NCBI GenBank assembly: GCA_023428545.1
Contig: JAEYXH010000006.1
Coordinates: forward strand, 1 to 64,000
Direction of reading: 5' to 3'
DNA from: Bacteroidota bacterium
GTDB taxonomy: Bacteria > Bacteroidota > Bacteroidia > Bacteroidales > Prolixibacteraceae
DNA: 64,000 nt
Part shown: positions 56,690 through 64,000 of the stretch, piece by piece
Layout: each line of letters opens with the position of its first letter
Numbering within the stretch: position 1 is the first letter of the stretch
Notes under the pieces: generated by a model
Told to the model about the DNA's origin: nothing
The model's input: the letters and a program-made list of their open reading frames with translations, nothing else
Databases searched by the model: none
Position numbers and translations under genes: made by a program

Positions 56690-56717
56690 TAAAAAAGCCC
56701 CTTGTAATAAGAGGCTC
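56690..56717 (-). terminator. terminator of tRNA-Asp
   Basis: On the minus strand AGCCTCTT / AAGGGGCT forms an 8-bp stem (one G-T pair) around ATTAC, followed by six Ts, just downstream of tRNA-Asp. Confidence 0.85.
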
Positions 56718-56730
56718 CATAAATTACTTG

Positions 56731-56805
56731 CGGTGCGGACGGGACTCGAACCCGCGACCCTCGGCGTGACAGGCCGATATTCTAACCAAACTGAACTACC
56801 GCACC
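56731..56805 (-). tRNA. tRNA-Asp (anticodon GTC)
   Basis: Minus-strand cloverleaf. The acceptor GGTGCGG pairs with CCGCACC. The anticodon arm TCGGC-CTGTCAC-GCCGA shows anticodon GTC, and the T-arm has GGTTCGAGTCC. The discriminator is G and CCA is not encoded. A terminator follows. Confidence 0.97.
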
Positions 56806-56935
56806 AGAAAATAGAAGAACTTTAATTTGATTTTGCTTTTTCAAAAGCGTTGCAAAGATAGGTTTTCTTTTGTTTTTTACAATAGGTGCCAAAAAATATA
56901 TCGGCAGATTTCTTAATTTTCACAAAATTTGATTA

Positions 56936-57481
56936 CTATGGGATATCCTGCTTTTTCACGAAACTAAAGTGGACACTTCCATAGGTCCTGATCTCCTGAA
57001 AATCAGGCAACTGACTGAAATCCTGGAATTTGTTATGCTCAAGTATAAAAATGCCTCCTGGTTTGAGAATTCCTGACTCCAATACTTTCACTGCAATATC
57101 TTCGAACCCCCTCATGTCGAATGGGGGATCTGCAAATATCAGGTCGAACTTTTCAGTAGACTTTTGGATAAACCGGAATGCGTCCTCCCGGCGTACCATC
57201 ATATTATCAATGCCCAGTTGATTTCTTATTTCCTCTATAAAAAGATAGTGTCTGAAGTTCATTTCCACCGATGTGACATGTGCACATCCTCTGCTTATAA
57301 GTTCATAACTGATGCTGCCCGTGCCGGCAAAAAGATCGAGAGCGTGAATTGTTTCCCAATGAATCCGGTTCTCAAGAATATTAAAAAGATTCTCCTTTGC
57401 AAAGTCTGTTGTTGGTCTTGCTTTAAAACTTTTGCCAGGATGGAATATCCTTCCTTTATATTTCCCGCCTACAATTCTCAT
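56936..57481 (-). CDS. rsmD: 16S rRNA (guanine(966)-N(2))-methyltransferase
   Basis: A 181-residue Rossmann methyltransferase. Its N-terminus is MRIVGGKYKGR, the SAM-binding motif ALDLFAGTGSISYEL and the catalytic motif FADPPFD. RsmD methylates G966 of 16S rRNA during 30S assembly. It is the third of three minus-strand genes in tight order (8-base and 6-base gaps), the conserved Bacteroidota arrangement with a DUF3822 protein. Confidence 0.96.
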   Translation of the reverse strand: MRIVGGKYKGRIFHPGKSFKARPTTDFAKENLFNILENRIHWETIHALDLFAGTGSISYELISRGCAHVTSVEMNFRHYLFIEEIRNQLGIDNMMVRREDAFRFIQKSTEKFDLIFADPPFDMRGFEDIAVKVLESGILKPGGIFILEHNKFQDFSQLPDFQEIRTYGSVHFSFVKKQDIP

Positions 57482-57488
57482 GGGGTCA

Positions 57489-58313
57489 TCATATAAGTAA
57501 CGGAATTAAATCATTAACTATCGGTGGTGAATCATGAACCATTTGTGGTAACCGAATTTCTGGATGATGAGATACAACCATAATGCCATTGTCTAAGCAA
57601 TATTTGCGGATCATTTCCTTCTTTTCCTCTTGTCCGATAATGGTTAATCCTGCGTTCTCCATTCCGGGAAGTCTGATAATTGCCATTAGATAGTAGAGAA
57701 CGTCCTGTTCATCAATGCAGGAAAATTCATTAAAGAAGCAAAACTGTCCTTGATTGAATCCAAAAAAGCAAATCTCCTTTTTTGAAAAATAGCAAAACCA
57801 TTCCTTGTTTGCATCATTATGCATAAGCTTAAAGTAATGAAACAGCGGTATCGCGTAATGTCTGATATCGGCTTTAGGGTAATATTCCAGAATTGTTTCC
57901 TTTAATGTTAGATCAATCAGCCAGCAAAGCTGATAACCGGAAAGGATTGGCACACTGCTTACCGTTCTGGAATGATTTTTTAAAGATTTTTTCTCCAGTA
58001 AAGAATTCCTGATTTCTTTTTCGTAATGAAGATCACCAGAAAATATACCGGGGTGATATCCGGGCAAAAAAACTTGGATCTTATCAAAGTTTCCCTTCAA
58101 TAACTCATATTCTTCACTCAATTCCTGAATTTTTCTTGCAAGAATTCCGTAATGGCTGAGCTTGAAAGAGAGAGTGTGTATTATTGCAATCTGGCTATTC
58201 TGGTTTTGACGGATTACAAAAGAAAATCCATCCAGGTCAGCCTGGATGGATAAACAATATTGTTGACTGTTTTTCAGGTCAAAGTTACTATCCCTGAATA
58301 CAAAATTCTGCAT
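57489..58313 (-). CDS. DUF3822 family protein
   Basis: A 274-residue protein of a Bacteroidota-restricted family usually found next to rsmD, as here (8 bases upstream of it). No signal peptide or membrane segment is seen. It contains segments such as LSIQADLDGFSFVIR near the start and LLEKKSLKNHSRTVSSVP mid-chain. The alternating strand-helix pattern suggests an actin-like ATPase fold, but I see no clear nucleotide-binding motif. Function is unknown. Confidence 0.85.
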   Translation of the reverse strand: MQNFVFRDSNFDLKNSQQYCLSIQADLDGFSFVIRQNQNSQIAIIHTLSFKLSHYGILARKIQELSEEYELLKGNFDKIQVFLPGYHPGIFSGDLHYEKEIRNSLLEKKSLKNHSRTVSSVPILSGYQLCWLIDLTLKETILEYYPKADIRHYAIPLFHYFKLMHNDANKEWFCYFSKKEICFFGFNQGQFCFFNEFSCIDEQDVLYYLMAIIRLPGMENAGLTIIGQEEKKEMIRKYCLDNGIMVVSHHPEIRLPQMVHDSPPIVNDLIPLLI

Positions 58314-58318
58314 TTAAA

Positions 58319-58951
58319 TTACTCCCAGTTACCTGCATTATTGTTGGTCTCGGTCAAGGATCCTACCTTAAGGCCCGGATACCTGTTTTGAACTCGTCTC
58401 TGGTCATTCAGGTTGATTACAAGTTGGCGGTCGAGTCCTCTGAGCAATACGTTGTTATGGACTTTTGCTTCAAAAACGGGAACTTTAATTCCTGAACCTG
58501 TTGTAATCACCGTTGCACCCAATGCAAAATATGCTGTAGTATCATTTAAAGGAACAACTTTCAGCTGCTCAGCGTCAAAACCTGGACCAAAAACAGATTC
58601 CAACACACTTTCACGAAGTGTGTCACGGACAATCAAGCCCAGTTCAAGTGCTTTTCTTTCATTGATTCCCTTTTCGACCATACTATCGGTAAGGTTACCA
58701 ATTTTCTTAACCATCCTGACTGAATCATATTTCACAAAATTGATCAGGGTATCCCAACTTCCTGTGAAACGACCATGTACATCCTTGAATGCAATCTGTG
58801 CTTTGCGGATTTCTTTTAGTCTTTCGATGGTTTGGTTGTAGCGCACATCTTGTTCTTTTTTAAATGTTATAGGGGTTTGGATACTGTTGTAAACAAAATA
58901 TGCCAAAACCAAAGCAACAATAAAAAGCGCAACTTGAATTACAGTTCTCAT
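58319..58951 (-). CDS. conserved membrane-anchored protein of unknown function
   Basis: A 210-residue protein with one N-terminal membrane segment (about 5-24). A coiled-coil-like stretch follows (about 35-65, rich in Lys, Glu and Arg: TIERLKEIRKAQIAF), then a mixed domain ending in a polar tail. The topology is most likely N-in with the body in the periplasm. The segment KAQIAFKDVHGRFTGSWDTL looks like the pilin-like AFYDANGRY-type pattern of minor-pilin or secretion proteins, which is a guess. It starts the rsmD group and is separated from DUF3822 by five bases, so cotranscription is likely. Confidence 0.75.
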   Translation of the reverse strand: MRTVIQVALFIVALVLAYFVYNSIQTPITFKKEQDVRYNQTIERLKEIRKAQIAFKDVHGRFTGSWDTLINFVKYDSVRMVKKIGNLTDSMVEKGINERKALELGLIVRDTLRESVLESVFGPGFDAEQLKVVPLNDTTAYFALGATVITTGSGIKVPVFEAKVHNNVLLRGLDRQLVINLNDQRRVQNRYPGLKVGSLTETNNNAGNWE

Positions 58952-59040
58952 TTCTATATTTTTAGTAAGTTATTTTCGGTTGAGGCAAAATTATAAAAAA
59001 AAATCATTTACCTTCCGTTGGTTATAGTTTTTTATAGGGG

Positions 59041-60471
59041 ATGCTCAAAAATCATATTTTCTCGGTATTAACATCTGGACTGGAATTTCAACTTACAGAA
59101 AGTCAGATAAATATGTTGGAAAGTCTATCTGATTTTATACTTAATAAGCCGGAGGACTGTGTTTATATTTTAAAGGGTTATGCGGGTACAGGAAAGACTA
59201 CGATGATCAGTCAATTGGTAAAAACACTGGATGCATTTCGTATTGGGTCGGTGCTTTTGGCTCCAACAGGCAGGGCAGCAAAAGTATTGATGAACTACAC
59301 CGGAAAGTCCTCATACACTATTCATAAGAAAATTTACCGTCAGAAATCATCTGCTGACGGGATGGGGATTTTTGTGTTGGATAAGAACTTGCACAAATCC
59401 ACATATTTTATTGTGGATGAAGCTTCTATGATTTCAAATCAATCAGGGGAAAACTCGGTCTTCGGCTCTGGCAGAGTCCTGGATGATTTATTGGAATATG
59501 TTTATTCTGGTAACGGTTGTCGATTGATCCTGGTTGGCGATACAGCACAATTGCCCCCTGTCGGAATCAGCCTGAGCCCGGCATTAAGCGGCGAGAGTAT
59601 TGAGCAGTATGGGTTTAGTGTTATTGAAAATGAACTGACAGAGGTTGTACGTCAGGAAAAGGACTCGGGTATACTCGAGAATGCCACAGGTTTAAGAACT
59701 TCAATCGGGAATAATGAAATTGCTGATTTTTATTCGATACATGTTAATGATTACTCTGATATTGAGAAAATTCCAGGGGCAGATTTGATTGACAAGATCA
59801 ATTGGTGTTACGATAATTATAGTATTTATGACACAATTGTACTTACCCGTTCAAATAAACGAGCTAATCAATACAACAGCGGAATTCGATCTTCTATATT
59901 GTTTCGTGACTCTGAAATTTCAAGAGGTGATCTACTCATGGTTGTAAAGAACAATTACTTTTGGTCGGAAGGGACTGAGAACCTGGATTTTATAGCTAAT
60001 GGTGATATCACAGAGGTTTTGCATATCTATGGGTATGAGAATCTTCATGGATTTCGTTTTGCAGATGTTAGCCTTCGTTTTATTGATTATGATGATGTGG
60101 AAGTACGCTGTAATATATTGTTGGACACACTTACAATAGAGACAGCAGCCTTGAGTCAGGTCGATAGCAATCGGCTTTTTTTATCCGTATCGGAAGATTA
60201 TCAAGAGATTAAAAATAAGCGGGAGCGGTGGAAGAAAATAAAGCAGGATCCGTATTATAATGCACTACAAGTAAAGTTTGCCTATGCGATTACTTGTCAT
60301 AAAGCACAGGGTGGGCAATGGAAAGCCGTATTTGTGGATACAGGATATTTAACTCCGGAGATGTTGAATCGTGATTTTTATCGTTGGTTGTATACTGCTT
60401 TTACACGACCGGTTGAACGATTATACCTGGTGAATTTTGATAAACGTTTTTTTACCAGGAATAATGATTAG
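59041..60471 (+). CDS. RecD-like superfamily 1B ATP-dependent helicase
   Basis: A 476-residue helicase with Walker A GYAGTGKTTM near residue 48, Walker B FIVDEASMIS and motif III LVGDTAQLPPVG. The C-terminal UvrD_C_2-type motifs are FAYAITCHKAQGGQW and RWLYTAFTRPVERLYL. This short RecD2/Dda-like protein lacks the N-terminal extensions of RecD2, so it probably unwinds DNA 5' to 3' in repair or recombination. Its stop codon overlaps by four bases the stop of the convergent RNase Z gene. Confidence 0.92.
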   Translation: MLKNHIFSVLTSGLEFQLTESQINMLESLSDFILNKPEDCVYILKGYAGTGKTTMISQLVKTLDAFRIGSVLLAPTGRAAKVLMNYTGKSSYTIHKKIYRQKSSADGMGIFVLDKNLHKSTYFIVDEASMISNQSGENSVFGSGRVLDDLLEYVYSGNGCRLILVGDTAQLPPVGISLSPALSGESIEQYGFSVIENELTEVVRQEKDSGILENATGLRTSIGNNEIADFYSIHVNDYSDIEKIPGADLIDKINWCYDNYSIYDTIVLTRSNKRANQYNSGIRSSILFRDSEISRGDLLMVVKNNYFWSEGTENLDFIANGDITEVLHIYGYENLHGFRFADVSLRFIDYDDVEVRCNILLDTLTIETAALSQVDSNRLFLSVSEDYQEIKNKRERWKKIKQDPYYNALQVKFAYAITCHKAQGGQWKAVFVDTGYLTPEMLNRDFYRWLYTAFTRPVERLYLVNFDKRFFTRNND

Positions 60472-61397
60472 CGGTTTCTGTTGATTTCGATTCGATATGT
60501 TTTACCTTCCCTGGCCAGGTAGGTTTCCGTAAATTCCTTTCTTGCTTCGTTTAGGAAGCTCTCATCTGAATCGTATCGATTCGAAAAATGGCCGATCAGT
60601 AGCTGGTTAACACCGGCCTTACGTGCAATTATTCCTGCCTGTTGGGCGGTTGAATGAAAAGTTTTGGCGGCCCATTCTTCCATGTCAGACTGGAAGGTGG
60701 CCTCATGGTATAAAAGACTGGCGCCTTTGAAGAATTCCACTGCTGGTTCAAACGGAGTGGTATCAGTACAATACGCATAGGAACGGGAAGATAGAGGGGG
60801 AATGGTCAATTCTGAATGTTCATGATAATGACCGGCACTGTCCAAATAACCTCCACCTTCCTTGATCGCTTGCCTTTCCCTGATGGGAATATCCAGTCGT
60901 TCAACCTCATCTTTCCGGAGCTTGGGTAAAGCTTGTTTTTCCTTAAAAAGAAATCCACAAACAGGTATGCTATGACGCAAGGGAAAGGATAAAACCTCCA
61001 CCATTTTGTCTGAGAAAACTATTTGAGGCGATTTGAAATTCAGCGGATGAAACAATATGGTATAACCCAACTCTCCTTTCATGAAGTTGATTTGTGGGTC
61101 AAGCAACCTTTTTATTTCAGAATGTGCATAAATGTGGAGATCACTGGTGATTCCCAATAAATTTCGGGTCGATATGAGGCCGATCAGACCATAAAAATGG
61201 TCACCGTGAAGGTGAGAGATGAAAATGTGTTTTATTTTAGCTATACTGATGCGGTAACGCCTAAGTTGAATCTGTGTGCCTTCGCCACAGTCGATTAGAA
61301 AAAACCGCTCATGTACATTGAGCACATGAGCGGTTGGAAATTTTTCTGATGTCGGTAGGGCAGAACCACTACCTAATACTGTCAGTTTAAAAGACAT
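60468..61397 (-). CDS. rnz: ribonuclease Z
   Basis: A 309-residue metallo-beta-lactamase-fold nuclease. It has HLHGDHFYGL as the zinc-binding motif, LGSGSALPTS at the N-terminus, and later HEATF and GHFSNRYDSD ligands. It cleaves tRNA precursors at the discriminator base. That role fits this genome, where all four tRNA genes in the window lack encoded CCA. It is followed upstream by a STAS gene 11 bases away on the same strand. Confidence 0.96.
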   Translation of the reverse strand: MSFKLTVLGSGSALPTSEKFPTAHVLNVHERFFLIDCGEGTQIQLRRYRISIAKIKHIFISHLHGDHFYGLIGLISTRNLLGITSDLHIYAHSEIKRLLDPQINFMKGELGYTILFHPLNFKSPQIVFSDKMVEVLSFPLRHSIPVCGFLFKEKQALPKLRKDEVERLDIPIRERQAIKEGGGYLDSAGHYHEHSELTIPPLSSRSYAYCTDTTPFEPAVEFFKGASLLYHEATFQSDMEEWAAKTFHSTAQQAGIIARKAGVNQLLIGHFSNRYDSDESFLNEARKEFTETYLAREGKTYRIEINRNR

Positions 61398-61408
61398 GGA
61401 TAAAATGG

Positions 61409-61762
61409 TTACATGCTTTCCTTTTTAAGCAAAAGCTCTTCAGCTTCTTCTTTTGTATTGACAATCAATAACATGGTGTGCAGCATCGATAGGCGGAAAA
61501 TATTTTCGACATCGGGTTGTAATCCAAACAGAATCAGCGTTCCGATTGCATCGTCACATATACGATTTGCAACAAGCAGAGCCCTGAGACCTGATGAGTC
61601 ACAATATGTACATTCTGACATATCGACCACGAAGTTTTTTACACCCTTAGAATTCAACATCACGAATTCGGATTTCAGTTCGGGACCATTGCTGGCATCG
61701 AGCTTTACAGCTTTGATCGTAATGAGTGAATAATTTCCGTTATCCGTTGTTAATGAAGTCAT
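61409..61762 (-). CDS. STAS-domain protein (anti-sigma-factor antagonist-like)
   Basis: A 117-residue single STAS domain. The phosphorylatable serine lies in YCDSSGLRALLVA, matching SpoIIAA-type antagonists. Such proteins bind anti-sigma or kinase partners and release a regulator when dephosphorylated. No anti-sigma kinase or sigma factor gene is adjacent, so its partner is unknown. It lies between rnz and rpsA (34 bases) on the same strand. Confidence 0.9.
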   Translation of the reverse strand: MTSLTTDNGNYSLITIKAVKLDASNGPELKSEFVMLNSKGVKNFVVDMSECTYCDSSGLRALLVANRICDDAIGTLILFGLQPDVENIFRLSMLHTMLLIVNTKEEAEELLLKKESM

Positions 61763-61796
61763 GTATACAATTTACGAAAATGCTAGTTACAGCAAC

Positions 61797-63671
61797 CTAG
61801 TTTTTATCTTTTTTTTCGTCAGCTTCCATCTGTTTTTTCAGATCAGCCAGTTCTGAAATGTCCCCTAACGTGGTCTTTTCCACATTATCAGATACATTTT
61901 TCATCGCTTTTTTGGTAGTTCTGTTTTCAGATTTCCTTTTGCTTTGTTCTTCACCCCGTTTTTCGTCTTCATAGACACGTGAATGAGAAACAATGATTCT
62001 TTTAGCTGATTTGTTGAATTCAATAACCTTGAATTCAAGTTTTTCTTCCATTTTTACCTGGCTGCCATCTTCTTTTACAAGATGACGTGGTGTGGCAAAA
62101 CCTTCTACTCCATAGGGAAGTGCAATTACGGCACCTTTATCCATCAGTTCAACAATTGTTCCTTCATGGATTGAGTCAGGAGTGAAAATGGTTTCAAAAA
62201 CGTCCCAGGGATTTTCCTCCAACTGCTTATGTCCGAGGCTAAGACGACGGTTGTCCTTGTCAATATCCAATACAACAACTTCGATTTCTTCACCGATTCC
62301 GGTAAATTCGGAAGGATGTTTGATTTTTTTCGTCCAACTCAAATCGCTGATATGAATCAAGCCATCAACACCTTCTTCGATTTCAACAAAAACACCAAAG
62401 TTCGTGAAATTGCGAACAGTTGCTTTATGGCTTGTTCCAAGCCCAAAACGGGTTTCGATATTTTCCCATGGATCGCTTTTCAATTGTTTGATGCCGAGAG
62501 ACATTTTCCTTTCATCGCGATCAAGAGTAAGAATCTGGGCTTCCACTTCATCACTGACTTTAAGGAAATCCTGTGCACTTCGCAGGTGCTGGCTCCATGA
62601 CATTTCCGAAACGTGGATAAGTCCTTCTACACCTGGAGCAATTTCAACAAATGCGCCATAGTCTGCAAGAACAACCACTTTACCTTTAACCGTGTCACCT
62701 ACTTTTAGATCCTGGTCGAGTTTATCCCATGGATGAGGAGTCAGCTGTTTCAGGCCCAATGCGATACGTTTTTTGTCGTCATCGAAATCAAGGATCACCA
62801 CATTCAGTTTTTGATCCAGTTCAACGATTTCGTTAGGATGGGTAATACGTCCCCAAGAGAGATCCGTGATGTGAATAAGTCCATCTACACCACCAAGGTC
62901 GATAAATACACCATATGAGGTAATGTTTTTGACAGTACCTTCAAGTACCTGGCCTTTCTCAAGTTTGGAGATAATTTCTTTTTTCTGCAGTTCCAGTTCA
63001 GCTTCAATGAGAGCTTTGTGTGATACTACAACGTTGCGGAATTCGTGGTTGATCTTAACTACCTTGAACTCCATAGTCTTGCCAACATACATGTCGTAAT
63101 CACGAATTGGCTTGACATCGATCTGAGATCCGGGTAAGAATGCCTCGATTCCGAGTGCGTCAACAATCATACCTCCTTTTGTGCGACATTTGATGTAACC
63201 CTTGATAATTTCATCATTGTCGTGGGCGAGGTTGATTTTCTCCCATGAACGCATTGCACGGGCTTTTTTGTGGGAAAGGTTCATCTGTCCTTTTTTGTCT
63301 TCCAGACTTTCGATGTATACATCAACCTTATCGCCAATACTCATCTCAGGATTATACCTGAATTCATTGAGGCTGACAACTCCATCTGATTTATAGCCAA
63401 TGTCAACCACAACTTCTCTTTTGTTCATGGAAATAACAGTGCCTTCAACAACTTCTTTTTCCTGAACTGTGTTCAAAGTGCTGTTGTAGAGGTCTTCCAG
63501 CTCGTTTCTGCGTTTTTTGGTGTAGGAATCCAATCCTGATTCGAGACTATCCCAATCAAAATCCTCTTCCTGTTTGGTAACCGTATTCACTACAGTTTTG
63601 CTAGCCTGCACAGACTCTGCAGGTGCATTGGCTTCCTGGGATTCCAGGTTTTCATTCTTAATTTCAGTCAT
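61797..63671 (-). CDS. rpsA: 30S ribosomal protein S1
   Basis: A 624-residue protein with an acidic N-terminal extension (about 1-65), six S1 RNA-binding repeats (about 70-565) and a Lys/Glu-rich tail. Repeats carry signatures such as GAFVEIAPGVEGLIHVSEMS and GVFVEIEEGVDGLIHISDLS. S1 helps load mRNA onto the 30S subunit, which matters in Bacteroidota where Shine-Dalgarno sequences are weak. A perfect phylum-type promoter lies 50-80 bases upstream. The 3' genes (STAS, rnz) may be cotranscribed. Confidence 0.96.
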   Translation of the reverse strand: MTEIKNENLESQEANAPAESVQASKTVVNTVTKQEEDFDWDSLESGLDSYTKKRRNELEDLYNSTLNTVQEKEVVEGTVISMNKREVVVDIGYKSDGVVSLNEFRYNPEMSIGDKVDVYIESLEDKKGQMNLSHKKARAMRSWEKINLAHDNDEIIKGYIKCRTKGGMIVDALGIEAFLPGSQIDVKPIRDYDMYVGKTMEFKVVKINHEFRNVVVSHKALIEAELELQKKEIISKLEKGQVLEGTVKNITSYGVFIDLGGVDGLIHITDLSWGRITHPNEIVELDQKLNVVILDFDDDKKRIALGLKQLTPHPWDKLDQDLKVGDTVKGKVVVLADYGAFVEIAPGVEGLIHVSEMSWSQHLRSAQDFLKVSDEVEAQILTLDRDERKMSLGIKQLKSDPWENIETRFGLGTSHKATVRNFTNFGVFVEIEEGVDGLIHISDLSWTKKIKHPSEFTGIGEEIEVVVLDIDKDNRRLSLGHKQLEENPWDVFETIFTPDSIHEGTIVELMDKGAVIALPYGVEGFATPRHLVKEDGSQVKMEEKLEFKVIEFNKSAKRIIVSHSRVYEDEKRGEEQSKRKSENRTTKKAMKNVSDNVEKTTLGDISELADLKKQMEADEKKDKN

Positions 63672-63724
63672 GTAAATGTTACAAAATTAATAAGTTAGAC
63701 ATTATTTCTTGTGAAAATTGGCCG

Positions 63725-63755
63725 CAAAATTAAGACTTAATGCTTGTATTTCAAA
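63725..63755 (-). promoter_or_regulatory. perfect Bacteroidota promoter for rpsA
   Basis: On the minus strand TTTG, exactly 19 bases, then TAATTTTG matches the phylum consensus at every defined position. It places transcription start roughly 45 bases upstream of the rpsA ATG. The rest of the 63672-63962 gap shows no gene. Confidence 0.85.
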
Positions 63756-63971
63756 TAATTTGATACATTTTTTACATTAAGACCCAAAGATTTGTTTTAG
63801 GACAATTGTTTTTATCCGATTTGAGAGATATGCTGCCTGATTACTCTTTTTTCCTCTAATGATTTTATTATTTTTGAACTTTACCTGCAAAAGATCAGGA
63901 GATCGGTTTTTTATTACCATATTCCTGATTTTCAGTTTTAAGCCTACTGAATATTACAGTGAATGAGTGGA

Positions 63972-64000
63972 ATGAAAAGGATATTAGTAACCGGTGGAGC
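63972..64000 (+). CDS. NAD-dependent epimerase/dehydratase, N-terminal fragment cut by window end
   Basis: Only nine full codons are inside the window: MKRILVTGG, followed by two bases of an Ala or similar codon. This is the classic Rossmann beta-strand and glycine loop that begins UDP-sugar decarboxylases, epimerases and dehydratases. An in-frame ATG three codons earlier (63963) is an alternative start. Which sugar enzyme it is cannot be told. Confidence 0.55.

Overview
The window looks like the chromosome of a Bacteroidota bacterium, probably a Bacteroidales/Marinilabiliales-type gut or sediment anaerobe. The evidence is the phylum-specific promoter form (TTTG, about 19 bases, TAnnTTTG; a perfect copy lies upstream of rpsA), the rsmD-DUF3822 gene order, a type B type-IX-secretion sorting domain, an RseC-RnfBCDGEA operon, a Bacteroidota-style OmpA protein, and tRNA genes without encoded CCA. 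There is no rRNA operon, CRISPR array, prophage or intact insertion sequence.

Left arm (1-18.7 kb, all plus strand, visibly more G+C-rich than the rest): an energy-metabolism block. It opens with the end of a NapH/NosR-type membrane iron-sulfur protein. Next come a membrane-anchored PQQ-like beta-propeller, a fused NuoE-NuoF flavoprotein with extra ferredoxin domains, and a 2Fe-2S/GltD-like flavoprotein that seems to have lost its NADPH-binding domain. A secreted propeller follows, then a glycosyltransferase overlapping an ABC ATPase that overlaps a large FtsX-type permease. The block ends with RseC and a complete Rnf ferredoxin:NAD+ oxidoreductase operon closed by a strong terminator. I read the first four genes as an undescribed NADH/ferredoxin-linked complex that may pass electrons across the membrane. 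This is the most interesting system in the window.

Middle (18.7-44.9 kb): mostly single genes on alternating strands. They are a GH9 glucanase, a SMUG2-like uracil-DNA glycosylase, an ABC-F ATPase, PBP1A, an OmpA-family protein, an AraC regulator, a DUF819 membrane protein, a carboxynorspermidine-dehydrogenase-like enzyme, a sodium:solute symporter, an S9 oligopeptidase, PPK2, a tRNA-Ser/tRNA-Pro unit with a structured leader, a Ca2+ P-type ATPase, and a small hemicellulose cluster (CE1 esterase plus two GH43 enzymes). Two stretches look like unannotated small RNAs (about 31.14-31.25 kb and 36.16-36.26 kb).

Right arm (44.9-64 kb, A+T-richer): a 500-base gene-free stretch full of inverted repeats, including an attC-like hairpin, sits before three consecutive secreted-protein genes ending in a type IX sorting-domain protein. 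Then come tRNA-Arg, an HD hydrolase, a BFD-like ferredoxin, a glucuronokinase-like kinase overlapping galU, an acyl-CoA synthetase, a GntR/LacI-type regulator with a phosphatase, tRNA-Asp, rsmD-DUF3822-membrane protein, a RecD-like helicase, RNase Z, a STAS protein and rpsA. The window ends in the first codons of a probable NAD-dependent epimerase/dehydratase.
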